Below are positions 49,654-60,211 of a stretch of DNA of 64,000 nt, piece after piece. Made by a program: the position numbers and the translations under genes. The DNA lies in NCBI GenBank assembly GCA_035222895.1, contig JAVYIG010002514.1, positions 179,409 to 243,408 on the forward strand, given 5' to 3'. The stretch is from Strongylocentrotus droebachiensis. Its lineage: Eukaryota; Echinodermata; Echinoidea; Camarodonta; Strongylocentrotidae. The notes under the pieces were generated by a model. The model was not told where the DNA came from. It ran no database searches and was given only the letters and a program-made list of their open reading frames with translations. Position 1 is the first letter of the stretch; each line of letters opens with the position of its first letter.

Positions 49654-49723
49654 TGACGTAGGCGCAAATACAGCTCAGATCATTGTGCGCGCTGAATTGC
49701 AGCCTCCAAAATTGGTGACGTAA
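49654..49723 (-). promoter_or_regulatory. CRE-like and CCAAT motifs upstream of gene B
   Basis: TGACGTA (49654-49660), TGACGTAA (49716-49723) and a CCAAT box on the minus strand (49711-49715) lie about 190-260 bp upstream of the gene B start, in a small CpG-rich patch (TTTGCGCGCATACG, TGCGCGCTGAATTG). No TATA box is seen. The arrangement fits a TATA-less promoter. Binding is inference. Confidence 0.4.
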
Positions 49724-50676
49724 CAATTCATTAATATTGATAAGTTTATGAAATAATGATGTTGAAGATGATGATGGTGATGATATTGTATATTTCTTTA
49801 TGCGAAAGAGGAAAAATGCCTCGTTGGATAATGAGTACAACACTTATATCACATCATGAAATATTTTAACTATCTCACTCTGCTGCAAAAGATTTGTCTT
49901 CTTTGTTTTCTTAAGAATAAGAGGTCCAACCTGAAATTAAGTTGTTTAAATAAAAGCAGGCAAATGAGAGAAACATATTAATGAAAGTTAAAGCAATATT
50001 GGATGAAAAAAAAGAAAGTTAGACAAATTTATTAAATTAAAATTGTTAAAACACAAATTAACGACTCTGTGATGTATTTTATGAGGGCCTGTCTCATTTT
50101 CTATGATTAAAGAAAATCATGAATTTATATTTTCGCTCAAGAAAATATTTGATCATACATGTACTAAATTTAACTATTATGTATACGTTATTACACAACC
50201 CATGTATGTTAATAACATACCCCTTCATCAAGAACTATGACAATTTGAGTTTTTACACATTTTCTGTACGGATCTCAAAAATACAAAGTTGTCCTTGGGT
50301 GGTTGACCGATTACAACTTCAAAAAATTCACATTTTTTGTCGGATTTCGCTCAAATTTTCCCTGATCTGTTTCTCTCATTTCCTGTTCTTAGTAGAATTA
50401 ACAACATTTCAGGGTGGCCTTTCTCTCTAAAGGACACAAGCCCTATATATAGTTGTGAAATAGTCACCAGAACATGTGTTTCATTACCAAATAATCTCTA
50501 TTTCTCTCTCTCTCTCTCTCTTTTTTCTCTCTCTCTCTCTCTCTCTTGCCCCTCATTGTCTTCTCCCTCTTCCCACTCTTTCAGATAATCTGTCGCTCTA
50601 TACGTTTTCTTCTTTCCTCAATCTTTTCCTCACTCTTCTTCCCTCTCCTCTCCTTCTTTCTCCCCTCCCATCTCCT

Positions 50677-50741
<65 letters not shown>

Positions 50742-52264
50742 CCGTCTCTCTCTCTCTCTCTCTCTCTTCCTCTTACTGCCCCCATTATGTTCATAATGTC
50801 AAGTATACCAATCAAAATACATGACAGACGGGGACAAGGATAAAAATGAGGGGAAAATGAAACAGCGTGATATCTTTGTACACTGTACTATACTTTATGA
50901 TAATTGCACACTTTGTCGATATGTATTAAAACAGCAATATATATATATATAACAGGCAAGAATATTTGTTCATAATCATCTCCATTTTCTAACAAATTAA
51001 AATGGCAAAACATAGTGATGGTTTCCGTTATAATCAAACTCGTCGGTTCTGTCATGGCCGCCATCGACATACAGCAAATAGCTCATGATGGCGGTCTCCT
51101 GCGATCACAAATTCTGTAAATTGTAAAATGTTAATTTCCCATCATGTGTATTTTTTAAACGTATTTATAAGTACTTTCTGTAACATTAAATTATTTGTAT
51201 TACGACATTGAACGCAGAAATTAAATTCAAATAACAAACATATACATCGTAACTGATGGACCCCAGCACGTCCAGTATTCATTACCGTGAATAGCCGTTT
51301 CGATTAGAACAGTACATTCCCGACTTTCTTTCACATTGAAGCATTCATAAGATCGAATGATCAAATCTACAAATCTATCAAACCAATACCATCGTAATCG
51401 ACACGATTACTCCAATATTTAAAGTAGCTTGCAAAATGACCTTAATTTTCCATCTTTTTTTCACATTTGATTTTCAATATTGGCACAAACATAGTATATA
51501 CACATTTTCTTGTATAAAATTATGAATTCCACTACAAACAAGAAAAAGTAACAGCGAGAAGAATAATAATATTGCATGGATCCGGTATTTTAGAGTATTA
51601 TCTTCGTAATATTTACAGAGAAATTGAACATTATAATTATATAGCGCCTGTCATTTGAATTAAGAAATAGTTAACACTTATACTTTTAACTTCTAAGGGG
51701 CAACATTTGAGTATCAGCTCCTGGCTTCATATTAATTTTGGCCTAGAATATAAAACCAACTGGCTTCAATGATTATAGGTTTTGGAGGATGGTGAGACAC
51801 TGCTATTTTTTATCAGTGGATACATCGGTGTATTCAAGGCGTGCCCTGTGGTGTCTGCTAGGAATATGCCCCCTCCCACCCCGGGCTGCCGATGATGTAT
51901 ACCCCTCATATAATTTGAACAGAATTTACAATTCATTACATCATTATTCACAATTTGCCAATATACTATTAATTCTTTACGATTGTCTATTTACATTCTT
52001 TTAAACCATTGTAATATGTAACAGACTATTTTTGAATTATATACAAGTCTGTGCAAAAAAGTGCATACGATCATATAGAGAATCCAAATAATGTGAGAGT
52101 TACTCCTAGTAAATTACAAGTCAAGAACTTTTACAATCCTAAGATTCGATAAACACGATAATGCGACAACATGGCTTGACACATATTTTGTTGTACGAGT
52201 TATAATGACAGTTCGGTGGCGCGTGATAATTTATGCTCTTGCGACAATATTGGGTTCGGGTTGT
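49724..52264. repeat. Intergenic between genes A and B
   Basis: No supported gene. Interrupted CT array with a short (TA)n at about 50497-50768; (AT)n at about 50938-50951. Two oppositely oriented YY1-like words, GGCCGCCATC (51057-51066) and GATGGCGGTC (51087-51096), form a 10-bp inverted pair in a locally GC-rich patch. GGCGCTATATAA on the minus strand near 51640 resembles the tail of the SINE/LINE elements. Confidence 0.45.
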
Positions 52265-52500
52265 ACTTCGGTGTCAGGTTTAGGGTTAGGTTTAGGGTTA
52301 GGGTTAGGATTATGGTTAGGTATACCGCTGGCTCTATAGGGTTAGGGTTAGGGTTAGGATTATGGTTAGGTATACCGCTGGCTCTATAGGGTTAGGGTTA
52401 GGATTATGGTTAGGTATACCGCTGGCTCTATAGGGTTAGGGTTAGGGTTAGGATTATGGTTAGGATTATGATTAGGTATACCGCTGGCTCTATAGGGTTA
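52265..52500. repeat. Minisatellite built on TTAGGG hexamers
   Basis: Four copies of TATACCGCTGGCTCTATA (at 52321, 52371, 52415 and 52477) are separated by (GGGTTA)n and GGATTATGGTTAG words. The spacings 50, 44 and 62 bp differ by multiples of 6, so the hexamer count changes while the non-telomeric segment is kept. It lies 300-530 bp beyond the gene A stop codon. Interstitial, not a telomere. Confidence 0.9.
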
Positions 52501-52597
52501 AAGTTAAGAATTATTTGGAGAAATCGACGCAGAGCAATAATTGTTGCAAGAGCAAGTATCGTAATATAACCGATAGTTCATGGGACTGAGGACTGAG

Positions 52598-52770
52598 GAG
52601 GCGCGATAGCTCAGTCGGTAGAGCAGTGGTCTCGTAATCCGGTGACCCGGGTTCGAAACCAAGGCGATGCGCTAGTGCCCTTTGGTAAGGCATTGATCCT
52701 CATTACCAGGTCCCTCGGAGAAGACCTAAAGCCGTCGGACGTCTGGTTGCTTTCTTAGCAGTCAGGTAAA
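52598..52770 (+). mobile_element. tRNA-headed SINE next to the gene A stop codon
   Basis: GGCGCGATAGCTCAGTCGGT and AGAGCAGTGGTCTCGTAATC give an A-box and an anticodon-arm-like part, and GGGTTCGAAACC is a B-box. The body GCCCTTTGGTAAGGCATTG, ATCCTCATTACC and GTCCCTCGGAGAAGACCTA follows. The acceptor stem does not close properly at its 3' side and the body continues, so this is a SINE and not a tRNA gene. It lies antisense in or just beyond the 3'UTR of gene A, 26 bp from the stop codon. Confidence 0.8.
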
Positions 52771-52795
52771 ATACAGACTAGTGACACGATAGGAC

Positions 52796-53014
52796 CTAGT
52801 CCTGTGACTTTGTGTGGATCTTCATGTGTCGACTAAGGTTGCCTGACTGCGAGAATGACTGGCAACAGCAGCTACAGATGTAGGGCTTCTGACCCGAGTG
52901 AATCCGCTGGTGCTTGGTGAGTGTCGAGTTGTCTGAGAAGGATCTATCACATTGCTTACAGGCGTAGGGACGCTCACCAGAATGTGTACGCATGTGTGTC
53001 TTTACAGATGAGCT
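52796..53014 (-). CDS. glass: Gene A exon 6: second half of finger 3, fingers 4 and 5
   Basis: The acceptor AACATTATTTTGCAG joins AGC TCA TCT in phase 0. The exon gives [11 protein letters not shown], finger 4 [21 protein letters not shown] region and finger 5 with C-S-C-C-C, an extra Cys, then [11 protein letters not shown] and TKSQD stop. The C-terminus ends five residues after the last finger. Confidence 0.9.
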   Translation of the reverse strand, partial: SSSVKTHMRTHSGERPYACKQCDRSFSDNSTLTKHQRIHSGQKPYICSCCCQSFSQSGNLSRHMKIHTKSQD

Positions 53015-56000
53015 CTGCAAAATAATGTTAGAACAAAGACAGAAATAATTATATTAATATATTATGTGGATACCATAGATATACGTCATTTGGTCGGACA
53101 TACCAAGCCGTTTTCGAGCAGACTTATTCTAACACAAAGAAAGGGAAAGCCTAATATATTTCCCATAGAAATCAAAATATTGTTGGCATCATTGTGTAAT
53201 ATGTGATAGTAGTTGGCGCTCATTTCTGCGATGCACCAGGCTATTGAAAAGTTCTTTTGAATGAATTGCTTTCTTCTTTTCAAATAGAACCGGAAATACA
53301 CGTCATAAAGCGATATAAGAAGAAATATTTAGTGGTGTAACCTTACCTGTGAAAATCCTTTCCTACAGATGTTGCAGCTGAAAGGTTTCTCCCCGCTATG
53401 AACCCGGAGGTGAGCTTTGAGATTGGCAGCCTGAAAGAAAGCCTTGCTACACACGTGACACATGTACTGCTTCTGACCGAAGTGGATTTTCGTGTGGGTC
53501 TTCAGTGCGCCAGGCCTTGAGAACTCCTTATCGCAGAAATGACAGTGGTGCGTCGGCAACGAACTCGACTGCATTTTCGATGACGTCAAGGAGGACGTGC
53601 TGAGGGTGAGGCCCGGTCGTATACCTTCCCGGCTCCCGACCGTAGACGTCGAGGACGATCTCGACGAGTGTAGCATAGCCGGTGCCGAAGCATAAGCGTC
53701 GAGTTGATCGGTTGATTTGATGGTAGACACGCGAGATGTGGTATAGAGCTGAGCGCTGCTGCCTGGGCTGTTGGCATGGTAGTCGCTGGTGTTGGATGCA
53801 CTGATGTAACGATCTTGGGTGGGCTCGAACACACTGGGTGTTGACTGAGAGAGGGTCCAGTATGCCGTCTCTGGTAAACGACCAGTTTCATACCCATCCA
53901 CCAATCTATAACATATAATTATGAAAAGGTGGTTATTAACGTCTCCGTAGAATGGTTGTTTGTTTTAATGGTATAATGTAATGCGAAATAACATTGAGGA
54001 TTTTTTTTTTAACAAGCGCAATTCATTATTGAATTGAATTGAGAGCACACTAAAATCTAAAAAAAACGGAGACTTTATTCAATTCTCCCGCATGAAGTCT
54101 CAATTATACGTGAGACGAAGATTCTTGAGACCAATCACTCACCCTAAGGACGAACTTGAAAGTGCCTTTGCGATTAGGTCTCCACTCGAAGCAAGAAGAT
54201 GACGAGAAGATGACTGTAAACTGCCACCATGGGGATCTCTCAACCAGTAGTTACCAAGATATGAGCCGGAGTCCAGCGAAGAAATGCTTGGGAAATGTTG
54301 TAGACTTGATAGAGAGCCTTCCTCATCGTGCTCATGATCGCAGTCCAGACTGTGGTAGCGACGCTGTTAGGGTCATGACAAAACGATATAAGTTCATATG
54401 TTTCTTCATTTATTCGATTATGATTTGAACGCTTAATGTTAAATCTTGCTTGAAAACAGATCATATTATAAGCAATGATTATGGAAAATAAATTTACTGT
54501 TAGCACTATAACTATAGTACCTAGATTTTCCTTTAGTAGTTTGAGCGAATCATTTATCAAGTACGGAATTGAGTTGTCAGGTTTTATTTCACCCAGTATA
54601 ATAACATTAAACTCTGTAGAAATGCCTTGTCACAACCTATGTAGTTGTTTGTACCTCAGTAAGGTTAGAATTAAGGGGAAACATAATATATTAAGAAAGA
54701 GATGATAACACGAATAGGAACTTATATGACTTACTGATAATACACCTATATAGATTAATTCTTCGGTAATAAAAGAACGACGAAATAATATGATGGAATG
54801 AATAAAAGCAAAAGCATGAATATGATAAACTCACACTTCGAACAGGGCCGTACGGGTCTGATGGACCGATACTGGCTGGCACCGACCCAGTACTTGATGT
54901 CAGTTCTTTGGTTCGGTACGGCTGATCGACGCCGGGATTGGCTGGAGCAGAAGCAGCCGATGGTCCGAACTGGTTGATCTTCATTCTAGAATGCTTCAGA
55001 GACAGCAGCGTATCGGCTACCTCAGTATGGCTGAGCTCTTTCAGGGATCCTAACTGATGCTGGTCATTTACCAAACTGCTCAGGAACATCGACCTGCGGT
55101 CATTAAAAATGTCAAATTGTAAGTTCATTCTGATCTCTTATAACGCTTAATTAGAACAAACAAACTTCACTAACAACTATAACAAAGATAACTGTAATAA
55201 CGTAAATATGAAGACAAGGTGTCATATAAATGCATTGTAATTACGGATAAAGCGGGGTACCTGATAATCAATATCAACTATTTTTTATTGTATCGTGATT
55301 CAATAATTTCTACCAATAGCAGACGTTCCTGTATTTGCGTATTAAGATTTTTAAAACGACCCAATCTCTATCAAAAGAAAACTTATATTTCGTTTTACAA
55401 AGTTGCTAGCCAGAAGAACCAACTATACTGTACAGAATGCTGCAATGGAGATATCTTCAAAGACCTATCAACTTGTCCACTAAACAATATTTTCTCTCGA
55501 TTACAGAGTGCTTCTCGAAAGCCATGATTCATAAAAAGGAGCACTCCCATACAGAGAGTGAAGCACCAATTCTTGACGGCATCCTGCTGCGACATTCAAG
55601 TATTTGTGTCAAAAGCACTGTAAATATATCTTGTTCACTTTCTTTGAAAAGAACTTTTGTGGGACAATATAATAGAAGAATGGCTTATTCATCTTAACCA
55701 CACTCCAGCTTCTCAAATACGGATCATCTATCTTTAGCAATCGTATTCCAATTATTGTACTTTAAAGTTAACATATTCTCTCTGAGAGCTAAATTTTAAA
55801 TACACCCCCATTTAACACTTGGTCATTTCCTTGTTCTAGATTCAGGTTAAACATTTTGCTCTATAATTTGCTTATCTTAGACTCCTTTCCTAAGTAAGCC
55901 TACGACTGAATTTTTTTCAATTTTTTTTAAAGTCCTTTTGAAAATTAATTCAGTGTAAGAGATCTTCCGAGATTCAAAAAGAAAACCGAAGAATAATCTC

Positions 56001-56837
56001 AAACAAACCCATGATATCGCTAATGATTAAGAATGGACATTGCCATAAATCTTATACAATAAATATTACGAAAGCAATAACACAAAATAATGATGATAAT
56101 TATAATATCGGATATATTTGTAGCGCACAGTCATGTCCGCCACACAAGGTACTCAAGACGCTTTAATGTTACCCCGGCTCTAGCTATAGGGCACCGATTT
56201 GGGTAGAGAGTGGCAAATGTAGATTCACGTCTTGCCAAATGACGCGATTGCCGTGGGACGGGCTTTGAACCCACGACCTTCGTATTGGCAGTCAAGTGTT
56301 TAAACCACGCGACTACGACACCTCTTCATGTATCATGTAGAATGTATGAGAGAATTCTTACCCGAAACCACTGTCGATTGATCCCTGATTGCTGATCATG
56401 CTGCCACCCTTTAGAGAGTCTCGGTCCAGTAAGAGCTCTCCATTGCTCCCAAGTTTGAAGGAACCCAGAGATTCTGATGAGATGTTTAGAAAGTTGCTGA
56501 ATCCATCCCTACTACCGTACATACTTAGATCAGACCCGGGCAATCCCATGTCAACTGAGCGACGAAGATCGGGTGTCGAGGCGCAGGTCATCCACGGCAC
56601 GACCGATGCTGTTTGCTGGTAGTTGTACGACGGAGGCAGGGTGCGTTCGTATGCGTTAGGTACGGTCATGAGCTCGTGGTAACTGGGCGAAGCCGGAGGC
56701 GATTGGGGCCTCATCGGCCGATGATGTCCTGAGGAAGAAGCCGAGCTCGTGGTTGATGACGGGCTATCATCATTGTGAGATGATGTACGGAAACTGCTAG
56801 GCATATTCTGCAAGACTGAAAGCGCCTCTCCTGTCAT
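52796..56837 (-). CDS. glass: Gene A: Glass-like zinc-finger transcription factor
   Basis: Coding exons 56838-56362, 55093-54835, 54213-54143, 53905-53347 and 53014-52796 join in phase (GG|G, phase 0, GG|A, phase 0) and predict 527 aa; a noncoding exon lies upstream. The first ~390 residues are rich in Ser, Pro and Thr and look disordered. Residues about 393-521 hold five C2H2 fingers with helices [30 protein letters not shown] and SGNLSRH. This order is the signature of the Glass family (Drosophila Glass, photoreceptor differentiation), whose members bind DNA through these fingers. The linkers are HSGEKPF, HSGERPY and HSGQKPY; the first is unusual (H-F-G-Q-K-Q-Y). The nuclear role is from family knowledge. 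In sea urchins a related Krüppel-like gene (krl/z13) acts in endomesoderm; whether this is that gene is unproven. Confidence 0.85.
53015..53346 (-). other. Gene A intron 5
   Basis: A 332-bp GT-AG intron that interrupts finger 3 between F-S-Q and the recognition helix. Nothing else recognised inside. Confidence 0.8.
53347..53905 (-). CDS. glass: Gene A exon 5: linker, fingers 1-2 and first half of finger 3
   Basis: The acceptor ATTATATGTTATAG precedes A TTG GTG GAT; the A completes GGA with exon 4. About 120 residues of S/T-rich sequence ([16 protein letters not shown] start) precede finger 1 (C-H-F-C...H-T-K-I-H), finger 2 (C-H-V-C...H-L-R-V-H) and [10 protein letters not shown] at the donor CACAG|GTAAGG. 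The ATG-less start shows this is an internal exon, not a gene start. Confidence 0.9.
54143..54213 (-). CDS. glass: Gene A exon 4 (71 bp)
   Basis: The acceptor GGCAGTTTACAG and donor TTAGG|GTGAGT bound 71 bp encoding [20 protein letters not shown] then S-S-L and the first two bases of a Gly codon. Phases match on both sides (0 in, 2 out). Too short for an ORF list; it is found by joining. Confidence 0.75.
54835..55093 (-). CDS. glass: Gene A exon 3
   Basis: The acceptor TTTTTAATGACCGCAG precedes G TCG ATG TTC; the G completes the Gly codon of exon 2. It encodes [20 protein letters not shown], then a Ser/Leu-rich helix ([17 protein letters not shown]) and a Pro/Ser-rich tail ending Y-G-P-V-R-S at the donor AGT|GTGAGT. 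No known domain. Confidence 0.85.
55094..56361 (-). other. Gene A intron 2
   Basis: A 1,268-bp intron holding a SINE (56090-56327) next to the exon 2 donor. The ORFs at 55219-55697 on both strands have no recognisable content. Confidence 0.75.
56090..56327 (-). mobile_element. tRNA-headed SINE with LINE-like tail
   Basis: Read on the minus strand: GTGTCGTAGTCGCGTGGTTT, ACACTTGACTGCCAATACGA and the B-box GGTCGTGGGTTCAAAGCCC, then a body with TTTGGCAAGACGTGAATCTA and CACTCTCTACCC, then AAGCGTCTTGAGTACC and TGTGCGCTACAAATATATCC. The tail shares the GCG-C-TTGAG and GCGC-ACAAAT pattern with the LINE 3' end at 22.1-22.3 kb. It differs in head and body from the SINE at 52.6 kb, so at least two SINE families are present. 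Confidence 0.7.
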
Positions 56838-56838
56838 T
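56362..56838 (-). CDS. glass: Gene A exon 2, first coding exon
   Basis: The acceptor GTCTTGCATTTAG is followed by AATG, so the ATG at 56837-56835 is one base into the exon and is the likely start. The first 158 codons are low-complexity Ser/Pro/Thr ([20 protein letters not shown] region) with Y-N-Y-Q-Q and S-D-L-S-M-Y. It ends GSIDSGFG across the donor TTTCGG|GTAAGA. Start is supported by the upstream noncoding exon having only a tiny uORF. Confidence 0.8.
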
Positions 56839-57578
56839 CTAAATGCAAGACAATGTAATAGTTTTTTCAGTCATGTTTTTACTCACAATTAAGACGATGG
56901 TTATAATATAACATAAAACCGCCAAAATAAATTCAACGTTCAAACACAAAGAACACATTTGCAATTCTCATGACAAATTGATCTTAAACAGAAGAAATTA
57001 GCGTTACAAAAAAATGTGTGGTTCAAAAGTAGATTTATCGGTGTAATAAGGTTTTCTTTTTTTAAAGGTGGAGAAATTAAGCATTCGTCTGTAATTCAGG
57101 CAAACATAAATTAAAAAAAAGCTAACATGCCACTAGTCGTACACCCCATGCTAGCCAGAAATGATTACTTGTCATGTTGGACAGAGGACTGTTTAAAAAA
57201 CTTTAGGATGTCGAAGTCACACCTAATTGCCGAAAACCAATCATAACACACAGTTCTCATCATCTCATTCTATCCCTTATCTTAAAGTGCTTTATCATAG
57301 AAAGGTGGTTAAAATCATTTACTTTTCCATCCTTCTTGTATTAAGACTTATTTACAATAACTTTCTTAAACATCCACTTTGACTCATAACCATGATAACA
57401 GGACCTCGAATAATCGCTACTACCGGAGCCGTTGACATTTTGATAGCACTTCAATTTTTACCAAAGCACTGTGATCTTAAAAAGAATCGTGGAATAATAT
57501 CGTAAAGATGCATTGAAAACTCACTTACAAATACGATAATAAATGTGGAGATGTTTGGAATATTGTGATATAACCTAC

Positions 57579-57679
57579 CTGTCAGTACTGCCTCTAGATC
57601 ATGAAGTACAAGAATGATTGAAGAAAAGGTTTCCTTTTTCGATATCTGTTCTTTCTTTGAAAGTCGTTCCTGCTTGAGT
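57579..57679 (-). other. Gene A exon 1, 5'UTR
   Basis: The donor ACTGACAG|GTAGGT at 57578 follows about 100 bp without a usable start. The TCACTC initiator-like site at 57679 lies 30-35 bp from the TATA box. The exon contains ATG ATC TAG (57602-57594), a two-codon upstream ORF. CTTTGAAA (57655-57662, plus orientation) matches the TCF/LEF consensus. Confidence 0.55.
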
Positions 57680-57708
57680 GATCAAGTTGTTCGGTAAGAG
57701 TGAATCCC

Positions 57709-57866
57709 TATATACGCTCCGTTTATAACCTGATGGGCACGTTTCTTTTTGTCATCTTTTCTGCATCCCCTTTTCTTTATATTCTCTTTGACCATTGGTC
57801 AAAAAGCGTTTGGTGGACTTGTGGAAAGTAGACGCGTGACGGCGAGCTTTCCTGGACGCTGATTGG
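57709..57866 (-). promoter_or_regulatory. Gene A core promoter: TATA and two CCAAT boxes
   Basis: On the minus strand GCGTATATAGGG places a TATA box at 57714-57709. CCAAT boxes in the same orientation lie at 57798-57794 (GACCAATGGTC, palindromic) and 57866-57862 (CAACCAATCAGCG), about 80 and 150 bp upstream of the TATA. This order and spacing are typical of a regulated TATA promoter. Confidence 0.65.
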
Positions 57867-59212
57867 TTGATAGTCAGCACTCGACACGCGAGTAAAGCCT
57901 CCATCTGAAACACGTGAATGCGTGAATGCCGGCCTACAACTATGTCATTCAACAGCACTGTGGTTATATTCTAATTAGCAATTTACAAATCTCATATGTA
58001 TAACTTCTAACGTTAGGTTAGATTGTTTCTTCTGCTATTGTTGCAACTTTCAAGTTCCTTGTTTCACTTTTCACTTACAAAATTGAGAAGGGGAAAAAAT
58101 ATGTCTTATGAATATAATTATTACTGTTGGGACAAGTAAGCTTTGATGGATCTTTTTAAAGGTATCGGGATAAGTCATCTCTGATTATCATACAAAGTGG
58201 CATGTTGTTCAAAGTTGTTGTTTTTCGTGAAGCCATTGCAAAACGTGTTATAGTACAAAAGAGTATGACTTCATGAAAATTATATATACTTTACGATAAG
58301 TCAGTTATCGAAAACAAGATTTTGAGATAATTTAAGGGCTGCGCATATTTTCAGGATGTCGTTTAGGCATTTAGGAGCAAAATGGTTGAGGATGTTGTAT
58401 AACTCAACCTATAAGATCAATTCCGTTTGGTAGACAAATCTTTTTTTTAAACAAATGGTAGAAACAGAGGAATCACCGGCGAAATATTAGTCCTAAACTT
58501 CAAAACAGCAGGGGCGTAGTTCTGAACAGTTTCAAGCTTTCTTTCATCTTACGCGGATAAACAATTGTAATAATCTCATCAAGGTACAACACAAGTAAGG
58601 CCAGCATGCATGAAGATATTTTATTCACATCGAGAAATTTAAAAATCCTCCACAATATTCCGAAGATGGCAATAACAATAGAGTATGATAATCGAGTATA
58701 TCTGCAATCGATCTGCATATAAATCCTGTTCTGATTATGTAACACGTCTTTGCTACGTTTTATTATCCGAACATTTCAGAAGGAAATGTTCAAGATAAGC
58801 ATTGATTACACTTGCAATAACCTCTGTTATTTCACCAAGGGTAATATATAACCATACAAATGTCAGACCATAAGCTTTTTTCATGTTAATTTCGAGGGTG
58901 GGGAGATGGCATAATGGTAAATTGACGTTAAACTGTGACGTTAAAATATACCGATTTTCAAGTATGATATGACGATGGTAATATCGAAAATTCAAACTCT
59001 GACTGTAAATATATAGATTTGGGCATGATGAGAGAAGTACTGGCAGACTATGTTTTTGATCTATGAGTGTTATTCGTATTATTCTGTGTGCAGGAAATGA
59101 TCTCTTCGAGCCGAAATATGTTGTATGAAGAATCTAGTGTATTGTGCAATTTGACAAAATCTTAATAGTTGTGAGGCCGATTGGAATACGTGTTTTGGGT
59201 ACTTCTGCGATA
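57867..59212. other. Upstream flank of gene A
   Basis: No supported gene. A solo hAT-like end CAGGGGCGTAG is at about 58508. Distal enhancers could lie here, but no cluster of sites stands out. Confidence 0.4.
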
Positions 59213-59214
59213 TA

Positions 59215-60209
59215 CCGTGTGTCTCAAAAAAAACGTAACACTTTTGAAATGGTTGCCAAATTGAGCATATATAATTTTATGAAAAAATGTTGATATGTAT
59301 GGAAAGCTAAAGGACCAACCTTTCATATGATATGAAAAAATTGAAAAAAAAATCATGCTTCGATGAACAGTGTTCACTTAAGTTAGAGGTATGAAAATGG
59401 GCCTGCGCAGGATTTTTCCTTCCAATTTTGGACAGGTAAGTTACTTTTAGCATACAAAATAAGTTTGATATGAGATATTCATGATCGATGGATTAAGAGT
59501 TAAAAGGATGTTTTGAATACCAGTCCTTTCTCTCTGTCATTTATCAATCCCCAAACACCACCCCTGCCACACACACACACACACACACACACCAACTTCC
59601 ACTCCCATCTTATTGTATCATTGATCTGGTAGATGTGAACAGGATGAAGGAAGAATGGGAAAATGTTAAATTGAAATACCGTATTCAAAATCATAATTGA
59701 CATTATGCAACCCACTCTCCTCCCCCCCACAACCTTTTCCCATCCCATCACCTACCCCTTGCCTTTTCTTTATCAGTTTTCTTCCGTAAGTTTGGTGGAT
59801 CATCAATCACATTTTATTCAGGTTTTATGAATGACCCAAACATGTAATAGCTAAGTACATCATTCATTATGCATTGAAAATACCAGAATTCGAGGTATTC
59901 AAAATATCCTTTTGATTCAAAATATCCTTTTGATCCATCGATCATGAATATCTCATATCGACCTTATTTTGTAAGTTACAAGTAATTTACCTGTCCAAAA
60001 TTGGAAGGAAAAATCCTGCGCAGGCCCATTTTCATACCTCTAACTTAAGTGAACACTGTCCATCGAAGCATGATTTTTTTTAATTTTTTCATATCATATG
60101 AAAGGTTGGTCCTTTAGCTTTCCATACATATAGACATTTTTTCATAAAATTATATATGCTCAATTTGGCAACCATTTCAAAAGTGTTACGTTTTTTTTGA
60201 GACACACGG
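59215..60209. mobile_element. 995-bp foldback element with ~300-bp inverted arms
   Basis: CCGTGTGTCTCAAAAAAAAC at the left is matched by its complement ending CACACGG at 60209, flanked by TA on both sides (59213-59214 and 60210-60211). The homology continues for about 300 bp each side, through GTTGCCAAATTGAGCATATA, AAGGACCAACCTTTCATATG, GGGCCTGCGCAGGATTTTTC and CATGATCGATGGAT, with few differences. The ~390-bp core has a (CA)n run at about 59568-59592 and no transposase. The TA target suggests mariner/Tc1-like mobilisation (inference). Confidence 0.9.
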
Positions 60210-60211
60210 TA

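Noticed and set aside
52265..52500. Chromosome end
   Set aside because: TTAGGG runs are short, interrupted by a repeated non-telomeric segment and flanked by genes on both sides.
52598..52672. Functional tRNA gene (CGT-like anticodon region)
   Set aside because: The acceptor stem does not close and a SINE body shared with 8.1 kb follows directly.
53586..53897. 103-codon minus-strand ORF overlapping gene A exon 5
   Set aside because: Out-of-frame shadow of the exon coding sequence.
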